Origin: Streptomyces sp. ADI96-02
Lineage (GTDB): Bacteria; Actinomycetota; Actinomycetes; Streptomycetales; Streptomycetaceae
Assembly: GCF_003846185.1 (NCBI RefSeq)
Contig: NZ_ML123034.1
Coordinates: forward strand, 5,279,555 to 5,343,554
Direction of reading: 5' to 3'
Length of the DNA: 64,000 nucleotides
Both the position numbers and the translations under genes were made by a program. Each line of letters starts with the position of its first letter. The stretch's first letter is position 1. The notes beneath the pieces are model-generated. The model did no database searches. It saw nothing but the letters and a program-made list of their open reading frames with translations, and was not told where the DNA came from. Below, in pieces: positions 42,474-51,300 of this stretch.

Positions 42474-43600
42474 CGCGTTCGTCCCAGAAGTCCCCGGCCT
42501 CCCCGGCCTCCCCGGCCTCCCCGGCCTCCCCGGCCTCCCCGGCCTCCCCGGCCTCCCCGGCCTCCCCGGAGGCCCGCGCGGAGTCCGTAGCGCAGAGGGA
42601 GGAGGCGGCCATGAACCCCGGGACCGACCCGACGCGGACCGAAGCCGCCCCCGCCCCTGAGGCCGGGAAGAGCCGCGAGGCGGGAGCCGTCGAGGCGGAG
42701 GCCGTCCCCGAAGCCTCCGCCGCCCAGAGCCGCCTCCCCGCTCTCGTACGGACCATGAGCACCACCGCCATCGGCAAACCGCAGGCCGGGACCGGCCCCG
42801 TCGGGCGGCCCGGCAGGGCCGTCCTGGCCGGGGCGGCGGTCGCGGGAGCCCTGCTCGTGTCGGTGCCCTTCCTCGTGCTGGCCGGGAACGACGGCGACGA
42901 GCCCCGGCGGGTGAAAACCGCCGGAGCCGGGACCGTCCTGGACAGCAACGGCCAGGAGAGGCCCGGCGAGTTCGCCGCCGCCGCGCCCGAGACCAGCGCG
43001 CCCGCCGAGAAGAAGGACGACGCCGGGACGGAGAAGCCCGACACGCCCGTGGGCCAGGCGCCCCCGCCCGCGTCGTCGGGCGAGGACGAGGCGAAGAAGG
43101 GCGACGCCCCCAAGGACCCGCCGAAGAAGGCGGAGGCGCCCAAGGCCCAGCAGAAGAACGGCGACGGGGTCAGGAAGCAGCCGGCCAAGGCCGGTCCGCC
43201 GGTGACGTTCAGCGGGCCCGTCTCCTTCCGCAGCCACCTCTCCGGCCGTTGCATCGACGTACCCGGCCACAACTTCAACGACGGCCAGCCCCTGTTCATG
43301 TGGGACTGCAACGGCGCCGACGCCCAGAAGTGGCGCTTCGGTTCCGACGGCTCCATCCGGGCCAGGGACAAGTGCCTGGACGTCGCCAACGCCGACTTCA
43401 ACAACGGCGCGCGCATCCAACTGGCCTGGTGCAACGGGTCCGCCGCCCAGAAGTTCGCCCTCAACGGCGCCCGCGACCTGGTCAACACCGTGGTCGGCAA
43501 GTGCGTCGACATCCCCAACCACAGCAAGGACAGGGGCCCGTCCACCTATCTGATCCTGTTCACCTGCACAGGCAACGACAATCAGAAGTGGAGCACCTGA
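42470..43600 (+). CDS. Membrane-anchored ricin-type lectin protein of the T7SS locus
   Basis: This 376-residue protein has four parts. The N-terminus carries eight SPA tripeptides followed by SPE. A low-complexity cytoplasmic region runs to about residue 115, and one membrane segment covers about 116-141 (AVLAGAAVAGALLVSVPFLVLAG). An extracellular Lys/Pro/Ala linker leads to a RICIN carbohydrate-binding domain at about 246-376, with GRCIDVPGHNF, KCLDVANADF and KCVDIPNHS marking the three trefoil units and QKW/QKF Gln-x-Trp motifs. It probably binds cell-wall or extracellular sugars at the secretion site. It overlaps the upstream gene by 4 bases. Confidence 0.8.
   Translation: MTRSSQKSPASPASPASPASPASPASPASPASPEARAESVAQREEAAMNPGTDPTRTEAAPAPEAGKSREAGAVEAEAVPEASAAQSRLPALVRTMSTTAIGKPQAGTGPVGRPGRAVLAGAAVAGALLVSVPFLVLAGNDGDEPRRVKTAGAGTVLDSNGQERPGEFAAAAPETSAPAEKKDDAGTEKPDTPVGQAPPPASSGEDEAKKGDAPKDPPKKAEAPKAQQKNGDGVRKQPAKAGPPVTFSGPVSFRSHLSGRCIDVPGHNFNDGQPLFMWDCNGADAQKWRFGSDGSIRARDKCLDVANADFNNGARIQLAWCNGSAAQKFALNGARDLVNTVVGKCVDIPNHSKDRGPSTYLILFTCTGNDNQKWST
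42491..42571 (+). repeat. 9-bp microsatellite coding Ser-Pro-Ala
   Basis: The 9-mer TCCCCGGCC is repeated eight times without error, followed by one copy with a changed end (TCCCCGGAG). Because the unit is a multiple of three, copy-number changes keep the frame. Confidence 0.95.
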
Positions 43601-43743
43601 TCCGGACGCCTGGTGGCCGGGAGCCGTGCCTCCGGCCACCAGGCGTCACGTACGAGGCAAGATGAGGTCGCCGGAACGCCACCCGCGTCCCCGGCGAGAA
43701 GGGGCGTCCGGTCCGGACGCCTCAGTAGCGAGGAGGTTGGTGC

Positions 43744-46700
43744 GTGTCGCGCCAGGTACTGTCGGTCGGCCCCCGGGACCGCTTTTCGACGATCGGCGAG
43801 GCGCTCGCCGCCGCCCGCACCGGTGCGCTCATCAGCGTCCGGCCCGGGACGTACACGGAGAATCTGGTGATCCACACCCGGGTCACCCTCACCGCCGCCG
43901 AAGGACGCGGCACGGTGGAGATCCGGCCGCGCTCGGGCAGCGTGATCGCGCTGCGCGCCGATGCCGTGATGCTCTCCGAACTGACCCTGCGCGGCGGTGA
44001 CGCCGAGCTGCCCGCGGTCGACGTCCGGCGCGGACAGGCCGCTTTGGACGGCTGCGAGATCGTCGGGGCCGCCTGGACCGCGATGCTGGCGGGCGGGACC
44101 GGCTCGCTCGCGCTGCGCGACTGCCGGGTGAGCAACCCGCAGGGCGCGGGCATCGTCGTGACCTCCACCACCCCCACCACCGTGGAGTCCTGCACCCTCG
44201 AACACCTCGGGACCAGCGGCATCGTGCTGGCCGAGCAGGGCGAGGCCCGCGTCCGCGACTGCACGGTCCGCGGGGCGCGCGGCAACGGTGTGCTCGCCAA
44301 CGGCGAGAGCCGCGGCACCGTCGAGGACTGCGACATCTCCTCCACCGACAAGCCCTCCATCGCCCTGGAGGAGAACTCCGCCGTCTCCGTCGTCCGCACT
44401 GTCGTCCACGACACCAGCACCGGCGTCCACCTGAGCACCGCGGGCCGCGCCTCGCTGGAGGACGTCCGGATCACCGGAACCTCCGGCAACGGGATCGTCC
44501 TCGCCTCGGGCACCGACCCCGTCCTGCGGCGCTGCCGCGTCTCGCGCTCACGCGGGCACGGCCTGTTCGTCACCGACCGGGCGCGCGGCACCTTCGAGGA
44601 CTGCTGGGTCGACTCGGCGCAGGGCGCGGCCCTCCGGGTCGCGGGAGCCTCCTCCCCGGCGCTGACCGGCCTCACGGTCCGCGACTGCGAGGGGATCGGG
44701 CTGCTCCTGGAGGAGGACTCCGCGGCCGAGCTGGACCGCCTGGACGTGACCGGGTCCTCGCCCGCCGTCTCCGTGCAGAGCGGCGCCAACCCACTGCTGC
44801 GCCGCGCCCGGCTGGTGGAGCCCGCCGGCGACGGCATCCTGGCCACCAAGGAAGCCCGTGGCCGCGTGGAGGACTGCGAGATAGTCCGGCCCAAGGGCGC
44901 CGGAGTCCGGGTGGGCGCCGGCTCCACCCTCTACCTGGCGGGCGGCGGCGTCTCCGACACCGCGACCAGCGGCCTGCTCGTCGAGGACGGCGGCAACGTG
45001 ACCGTCCGCGACTTCCGCGTCGAGATCTCCGGCGAGGACGGCGTGGTCGTCGACGCGGGCGGCGAGCTGACCGCCAACCGCACCTTCGTGCACGCTCCCA
45101 AGGGCCACGGTTTCCTCGTCCGCGAGGGCGCGCTCGCCTCGCTCAGCGGCTGCGAGGCGAACTCCGGCGCCCAGGACGGCTTCCGGGTGGAGTCCACCGC
45201 ACCCGTCTCGCTCGTCAACTGCACCGCCCGGGAGAACGGGGGCGGCGGCCTGGTGCAGACCGCGCCCGGCGAACGGCTCGCCGTGGAGGGCCTGAACAGC
45301 GTCGGCAACGGCAAGCGCGACGCCTGGGGCACCGGCAGTGCCGAGAACACCGACCCGGCCGGATCCGGAGCCGCCGGCGCGCCCCCGCCGGACCGGGCGG
45401 ACGGGCCGCTCGGCGCACTCAACGCGCTGATCGGCCTGGAGAACGTCAAGCAGCAGGTCCGCACCCTCGTCAACCTCACCCAGCTCGCCCAGCGGCGCGA
45501 CCAACTGGGCATGTCCGCACCGCCGATGAGCCGCCACCTGATCTTCGCCGGACCCCCGGGGACCGGCAAGACGACCGTCGCCCGCCTCTACGGGGCGATC
45601 CTGGCCGAGCTGGGCTCGCTGCGCAGCGGCCACCTGGTCGAGGTGTCCCGCGCCGACCTGGTCGCCCAGGTGGTCGGCGGCACCGCCATCAAGACGTCCG
45701 AGACCTTCCAACGGGCCCTCGGAGGCGTGCTGTTCATCGACGAGGCATACACCCTCACCGCCGACAGCGGCAACGGCGGGGCCGACTTCGGCCGGGAGGC
45801 CGTGGACACCCTGCTGAAGCTGATGGAGGACCACCGCGACGACGTCGTCGTGGTCGCCGCCGGATACTCCCGGGAGATGGTGTCCTTCCTCGGCTCCAAC
45901 CCCGGCCTGGCGTCCCGTTTCTCGCGGACCGTCGAGTTCGAGAACTACTCCGTGGACGATCTGGTGGCGATCATGGAGAGCATGTGCACCCAGCACCAGT
46001 ACGAGCTGGGGGACGGGACGGCCGGGGCGCTGGCCGCGCACTTCGGCGCGATGGACCGGGACGCCGGGTTCGGCAACGGCCGCGCCGCGCGCAGGGTGTT
46101 CGAGGAGATGGTGGACCGCCAGGCGATCCGGCTCTCCTCCCAGGCCCAGGTCGGTGAGCACGATCTGCGGCTGTTGCTGCCCGAAGACGTCTCCGCCACC
46201 GCGGCTGCCGCGGTCACCGACACGGCCGCTCCGGCCGACGACCCGCTGACCCGCCTCGGCGACATGATCGGCCTCGCCGAGGTGAAGCGCGAGGTCGCCG
46301 ACCTGGTCAACCTCATCACCACCGCCCGCCACCGCGCAGCCGCCGGGCTGCCCGTCCCCTCGCTCAGCAACCACCTCGTCTTCACCGGCCCGCCCGGCAC
46401 CGGCAAGACCACCATCGCCCGCCTCTACGGCGAGGTCCTCACCCAGCTCGGCGTCCTGGAGCGCGGCCAGTTGATCGAGGCCGCCCGTGCCGACCTCGTG
46501 GGCCGCTACATCGGCCACACCGCCCAACTGACCCGCGAGGTCTTCGAGAAGGCCCGGGGCGGCGTTCTGTTCATCGACGAGGCCTACACCCTCACCCCGC
46601 GCGGCGGCGGCGCCGACTTCGGGCAGGAAGCGGTGGACACCCTGCTGAAGCTGATGGAGGACCACCGCGACGAGGTCGTCGTCATCGTCGCCGGATACAC

Positions 46701-47055
46701 CGACGAGATGGAGCGCTTCCTCGCCTCCAACCCCGGTCTCTCCTCGCGCTTCCCACGCCGTATCGCCTTCGCCGACTACTCCTCCGAGGAACTGGTCACC
46801 ATCGTCCGCGCCCAGGCCACCGCCATGGGCTACGAGTGCGGCCCCGGCACCGGACCACTGCTCATGGAGTACTTCGACGCCGTGCCCCGCGACCGTTCCT
46901 TCGGCAACGCCCGCCTCGCCCGCCAGGTCGTCGAGTCCATGGTCACCCGCCAGGCGGGCAGGCTCAGTTCGCTGGCGGCGCCCACCCTGGACGACCTGCG
47001 CATCCTGCTCCCCGCCGACGTCTCGGCCGCGGCCCCGAAGGCGGTCCCCCAGTGA
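43744..47055 (+). CDS. eccA: Beta-helix protein fused to two EccA/CbbX-type AAA ATPases
   Basis: This 1103-residue cytosolic protein starts with a right-handed parallel beta-helix of about 530 residues, made of some twenty repeats of the type VEDCDI, LEDVRITGTSGNGI and LRDCRVSNPQGAGI. Two AAA domains of the CbbX/EccA family follow. Walker A is GPPGTGKTTVARLYG near residue 603 and GPPGTGKTTIARLYG near 882; Walker B is VLFIDEAYTL in both. EccA in mycobacteria is a hexameric chaperone of ESX substrates with an N-terminal TPR domain; here the TPR is replaced by a beta-helix and the ATPase is doubled. GAGGAGG sits 7 nt before GTG 43744. Its stop overlaps the mycosin-like gene. Confidence 0.88.
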   Translation: MSRQVLSVGPRDRFSTIGEALAAARTGALISVRPGTYTENLVIHTRVTLTAAEGRGTVEIRPRSGSVIALRADAVMLSELTLRGGDAELPAVDVRRGQAALDGCEIVGAAWTAMLAGGTGSLALRDCRVSNPQGAGIVVTSTTPTTVESCTLEHLGTSGIVLAEQGEARVRDCTVRGARGNGVLANGESRGTVEDCDISSTDKPSIALEENSAVSVVRTVVHDTSTGVHLSTAGRASLEDVRITGTSGNGIVLASGTDPVLRRCRVSRSRGHGLFVTDRARGTFEDCWVDSAQGAALRVAGASSPALTGLTVRDCEGIGLLLEEDSAAELDRLDVTGSSPAVSVQSGANPLLRRARLVEPAGDGILATKEARGRVEDCEIVRPKGAGVRVGAGSTLYLAGGGVSDTATSGLLVEDGGNVTVRDFRVEISGEDGVVVDAGGELTANRTFVHAPKGHGFLVREGALASLSGCEANSGAQDGFRVESTAPVSLVNCTARENGGGGLVQTAPGERLAVEGLNSVGNGKRDAWGTGSAENTDPAGSGAAGAPPPDRADGPLGALNALIGLENVKQQVRTLVNLTQLAQRRDQLGMSAPPMSRHLIFAGPPGTGKTTVARLYGAILAELGSLRSGHLVEVSRADLVAQVVGGTAIKTSETFQRALGGVLFIDEAYTLTADSGNGGADFGREAVDTLLKLMEDHRDDVVVVAAGYSREMVSFLGSNPGLASRFSRTVEFENYSVDDLVAIMESMCTQHQYELGDGTAGALAAHFGAMDRDAGFGNGRAARRVFEEMVDRQAIRLSSQAQVGEHDLRLLLPEDVSATAAAAVTDTAAPADDPLTRLGDMIGLAEVKREVADLVNLITTARHRAAAGLPVPSLSNHLVFTGPPGTGKTTIARLYGEVLTQLGVLERGQLIEAARADLVGRYIGHTAQLTREVFEKARGGVLFIDEAYTLTPRGGGADFGQEAVDTLLKLMEDHRDEVVVIVAGYTDEMERFLASNPGLSSRFPRRIAFADYSSEELVTIVRAQATAMGYECGPGTGPLLMEYFDAVPRDRSFGNARLARQVVESMVTRQAGRLSSLAAPTLDDLRILLPADVSAAAPKAVPQ

Positions 47056-48335
47056 GGCGGCCCGCCCGCAGGACGACCAACGCGCTGTACGGGGCCGGGC
47101 TCGCCGCCGCCCTGGTGCTGCCCGCCGCCGTCGCCCCGGCCCAGGCCGCGCCCCTCACCCGTACGCCCGCCGGGCCCGGACCCCTCGCGTACCTCCCGGC
47201 CGCCGACGGGGAGAAGGGCCAGGAACTGCCCGGAATGCCGACCTCGCTCGACGCCCGCGCCGAGGCCGTGGCCTGCACGCCCGCCTCGAAGGAGAAGGCC
47301 GGGAAACAGGACTGGTCCCGCCAGCGCCTCGATCTGGACCGGCTGCACCGGCACACCACCGGCCAGGGCGTCACCGTGGCCCTGATCTCCACCGGGGTCG
47401 CCCCCGGGGCCGAGGGACTCGGCGGCCGGGTCACCGCGCAAGGGGAGGCGGCCGACGACTGCGTCGGGCAGGGGACCTTCCTGGCCGGGCTGATCGCCGG
47501 GGACGGCGGGGAAACCCCGACGCTGGCCGGAGTCGCCCCGAGCGCGAAGATCCTGGCCCTGCGCGGCACCGACCGGCGCGGGCAGCCGGACGCCGGCCTC
47601 GTCACGGCGGCGGTCCGGGCCGCGACTGCTGCCCGGGCCGACGTCATCGCCGTCACCGTGGCCCTCCCGGCCCGGGACACCGCGCTCACCCGTGCCGTCG
47701 CCGAGGCCCGCGGGGCCGGCGCGGTGGTGGTCGCCGCCGCCACCCCGGAGCCGCCGTCGCGGGGCTCCGCCGAGGAGGTCCCCGCCCGCGCCTACTGGCC
47801 CGCGAGCGAACCGGGCGTCCTCTCGGTCGCGGACATGCTGCCCGCCGGGACCCGCCCGGACAAGGCACTGCCCACCGGGACCGTCGACCTCGCCGCTCCC
47901 GGCGCCGGGGTGGTCTCCGGCGGACCGCGCGGCAGCGGCCACTACCTCGGCGCCGGTGTCGCGGTGGCCACCGCCTACGCGGCCGGGGCCGCCGCCGTGG
48001 TCCGGGCCGCCCACCCGGACGACTCGCCGGCGGAGGCCGCCCGCCGCCTGGCCGCCACCGCCTACCCGGCCGACATCCCGCAGGTGGACGCCTACGCGGC
48101 CGTCACGACCGTCCTCGGCGTGCCGGGCGCACCCGGCGGGCAGGCGGAGCGGGCGGCCGAACCCGTGGCCCTGCGCGACACCTCCGACACCGACCGGGCC
48201 ACCGGCCGGGCCGTCCTGTTCGTCCTGCTCGGCTCGGCCGGGGTGCTCGCCGTCCTCTGGGCCGGCTTCGCCGTCAAACGGGCCCGGTCCCGGGGCTGGC
48301 GTCCGGCCGGCCCGGCCGCGGCGGACCGGAGCTGA
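47052..48335 (+). CDS. mycP: Mycosin (S8 peptidase) homologue lacking the catalytic triad
   Basis: This 427-residue protein has the layout of T7SS mycosins: a signal peptide (residues 1 to about 37), a subtilisin-like domain, and a C-terminal membrane helix (GRAVLFVLLGSAGVLAVLWAGFAV) with a basic tail. The three catalytic positions are changed. VAVIDTG reads VALISTG (Ser113 for Asp), GHGTxVAG reads GQGTFLAG (Gln140 for His), and GTSxAAPxVAG reads GVAVATAYAAG (Ala304 for Ser). It should not cleave peptide bonds, so a structural role in the secretion complex is likelier. It is translationally coupled to the EccA-like gene by GTGA. Confidence 0.85.
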   Translation: MRRPARRTTNALYGAGLAAALVLPAAVAPAQAAPLTRTPAGPGPLAYLPAADGEKGQELPGMPTSLDARAEAVACTPASKEKAGKQDWSRQRLDLDRLHRHTTGQGVTVALISTGVAPGAEGLGGRVTAQGEAADDCVGQGTFLAGLIAGDGGETPTLAGVAPSAKILALRGTDRRGQPDAGLVTAAVRAATAARADVIAVTVALPARDTALTRAVAEARGAGAVVVAAATPEPPSRGSAEEVPARAYWPASEPGVLSVADMLPAGTRPDKALPTGTVDLAAPGAGVVSGGPRGSGHYLGAGVAVATAYAAGAAAVVRAAHPDDSPAEAARRLAATAYPADIPQVDAYAAVTTVLGVPGAPGGQAERAAEPVALRDTSDTDRATGRAVLFVLLGSAGVLAVLWAGFAVKRARSRGWRPAGPAAADRS

Positions 48336-48340
48336 ACGCA

Positions 48341-48384
48341 CGGGGCGCCGTACCGCGGGGAGTCACCCGCGGTACGGCGCCCCG
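48341..48384. terminator. Bidirectional terminator between mycP and eccC
   Basis: A perfect 19-bp stem (48341-48359 with 48366-48384, loop 6 nt) lies between two convergent genes. Confidence 0.85.
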
Positions 48385-48393
48385 CGCCTTGCC

Positions 48394-51300
48394 TCAGCCC
48401 TCCTCGACCAGCGCCGTCTGCATCAGGCGCGGCTTGCGGCGGGCGATGTGCAGGGCCCGGCCCGGCGGCAGGTTGAGCGGCTTCGCGTTGCCGAAGAGGC
48501 GGCCCTCCGAAGGCGGGCAGGAGAGCAGCACCGCCGGGTTGTTGGCCTCGTCCAGGCGCCGGATCAGCCCGTCGCTCAGCCCCCGGCCCGCACCCATCGC
48601 GCTCCGGGCGACGACCAGGTGCAGCCCCATCTCGAAGCCCAGGGTCAGATTCTCGAAGAGCGGCTCGAAGGAGCTCTGGAAGGAGTTCCCGGAGACCATG
48701 TCGTAGTCGTCGACCAGGATGAACAGCCGGGGGCCGGTCCACCAGTCGCAGCTGCGCATCCGGGCCGGTGAGATGTCCGCCCCGGGAACCCGGGTCTTCA
48801 TCGCCCGGGCCGCGCCCTCGATGGTCTCGTTGAGGTTGTCCAGCGAGATCACATGGCCGATGCGGTACTCCTCGGGGACGGCGTCGACCAGCGTACGGCG
48901 GTAGTCCACCACGATGATCTTCGCCTCCGCGGGGGAGTAGCGGCGGGTGATGCCGTGAGCGACCAGCCGCAGCAGGTTCGTCTTGCCGCTCTCGGTGTCC
49001 CCGACCGAGATCAGGTGCGGGGTGCGGCTGAAGTCGTGCCAGACCGGCTCCAGGGCGTCCTGGTCCAGGCCGAGCGCCAGGCGCATGCCGCCGCCCTCGG
49101 TCGCCTCCGGTGCGGGGAGTTCGGAGACCGGGAGGCGGTGCGGGAGCATCCGGACCTGGGGGGCGGACGGGCCGGACCAGTGCCGGGAGACCTCCGCCAC
49201 CAGATGCCCGACGCCCTCGCCCAGATCCTCCAGGGAACCGCTGCCGTCCAGGCGCGGCAGCCCCGCGAGGAAGTGCATCTTGGTGTCGGCGGTGATGCCC
49301 CGGCCGCCGGTGCGCGGCACGGAGCGGGCCTTGCGGGTGTCGATCTCGGAGTCCATCGGGTCGCCCATCCGCAACTCCAGCCGGGTCCCGGCCTGGTCCC
49401 GGACCTGTGCGGACAGCTCCACCCAGCGGGTGGTGGTGATGATCAGGTGGATGCCGTAGTTGAGCCCCCGGGCGGCCAGCTCGTTGAACTTCGGGATCAG
49501 GTCGTCGTAGTCCTGCCGGACCGTCGACCAGCCGTCGACCACCAGGAACACGTCGCCGAACGGCTCGTCGGGGAACTCCCCGGCGGCCCGGCGGCGTCGG
49601 TAGGACTGCATGGAGTCGAGGGTGTGGTCCACGAAGAACTGCTCCCGGCGGGCGAGCAGCGTCATCACCTCGGCCACCGCCCGGTTCACCCGCTCCGGGT
49701 TCAGCCGGGCCGCGACCCCGCCCACATGCGGCAGGCCCGCCAGCTGCGAGAGGCCGCCGCCGCCGAAGTCCAGGCAGTAGAACTGCACCTCGGCCGGGGT
49801 GTGGGTGAGTGCCAGGGCGGAGATCAGGGTCCGGGCCAGCGTCGATTTGCCGCTCTGCGAACCGCCGGCGACGGCGACGTGGCCGCCCGCCCCGGACAGG
49901 TCCACGACGAGCGGGTCGCGGCGCTGCTCGAACGGCTTGTCCACCAGGCCGACCGGGACCCGTAGCCGGCCCACCCCGGGCCAGCGCGCGGCGGTCAGAC
50001 CGCGCTCCCCGTCCGGCGCGAGGCCGTGCAGCAGGGCGTCCAGCGGTGAGGGCTCGTCCAGCGGCGGCAGCCACACCTGGTGCGCGTCCGGCCCGGAACC
50101 GCGCAGCCGCTCCAGCGCCACCTCCAGCAGCGCTTCCTCGTCCCCCTCGGACTCCACCGTCTCGGGCTCCGGTTCGGGTGCGGCCTCCAGGGTGCGCGGC
50201 ACCACCCAGCCGCTGGTCCACGGCACCACCTGGCTCGCCACCCGCGCCTGCACCACCGCGCCGGTGCGCCGCCGGTACGTTCCCGAGGAGTACGCGGCGC
50301 GGAACCGGGTCAGCGCCTCCACCCCGGACTTCAGATAGCCGCTGCCGGGTGCGGCGGGCAGCTCGTAGGCGTCCGGGACACCGAGCACACCGCGGCTCTC
50401 CATCGCGGAGAAGGTGCGCAGCCCGATCCGGTACGAGAGGTGGCTCTCCAGCTGGTGCATACGCCCCTCGTCCAGGCGCTGCGAGGCGAGCAGCAGATGC
50501 ACGCCGAGCGACCGGCCGAGGCGGCCGATCATCACGAACAGCTCCATGAACTCCCGGTGGGTGGACAGCAGCTCGCTGAACTCGTCGACCACCACGAACA
50601 GGCTGGGCAGTGGCGCCAGATCCGCCCCCGCGGCGCGGGCCCGCTCGTACTCCAGCGCCGAGGTGTAGTTGCCCGCGGCGCGCAGGAGCTCCTGGCGGCG
50701 GATCAGTTCGCCGTGCAGTGCGTCCTGCATGCGCTCCACCAGGGCGACTTCGTCGGCCAGGTTGGTGATCACGGCCGAGGTGTGCGGCAGTTCCTCCAGG
50801 CCGAGGAAGGTCGCGCCGCCCTTGAAGTCGACCAGCACGAAGTTGAGGGTCTCCGAGGAGTTGGTCAGGGCCAGCCCCAGGACCAGGGTGCGCAGCAGCT
50901 CGCTCTTGCCCGAGCCGGTGGCCCCGATGAGCATGCCGTGCGGGCCCATGCCGCCCTGCGCGGACTCCTTGATGTCCAGCTCCACCGGGCGGCCGTCCAC
51001 GCCGACCGCGATCGGCACCCGCAGCCGGCCGCTGCCGGAGTGCCGGGCGAACAGCGTCTTCGGGTCGTGCCGGTGCAGGTCGGGAATGCCGAGCAGGGTC
51101 GTCAGCTCGACGTCGGTGTCCAGCGGCTGAGCGATGTCCGTGCCCAGGCTCATCCGGCGCGGGGTGATCAGCCGGGCCAGCGCCTCCGCGCCGAGCGGCC
51201 CGAGCCGGTCCGGCCGCCCCAGCGGCACCGAGCGCTCCTTGCGGCTGCGGTCCGTCCGCACCAGGTTCACCGAGTCCGGGCCGACCGTGAGGCGCAGCGT

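Noticed and set aside
42491..42571. Sequencing or assembly artefact in the 9-bp repeat
   Set aside because: The repeat keeps the frame and the flanking coding sequence continues normally; copy number could still be miscounted.
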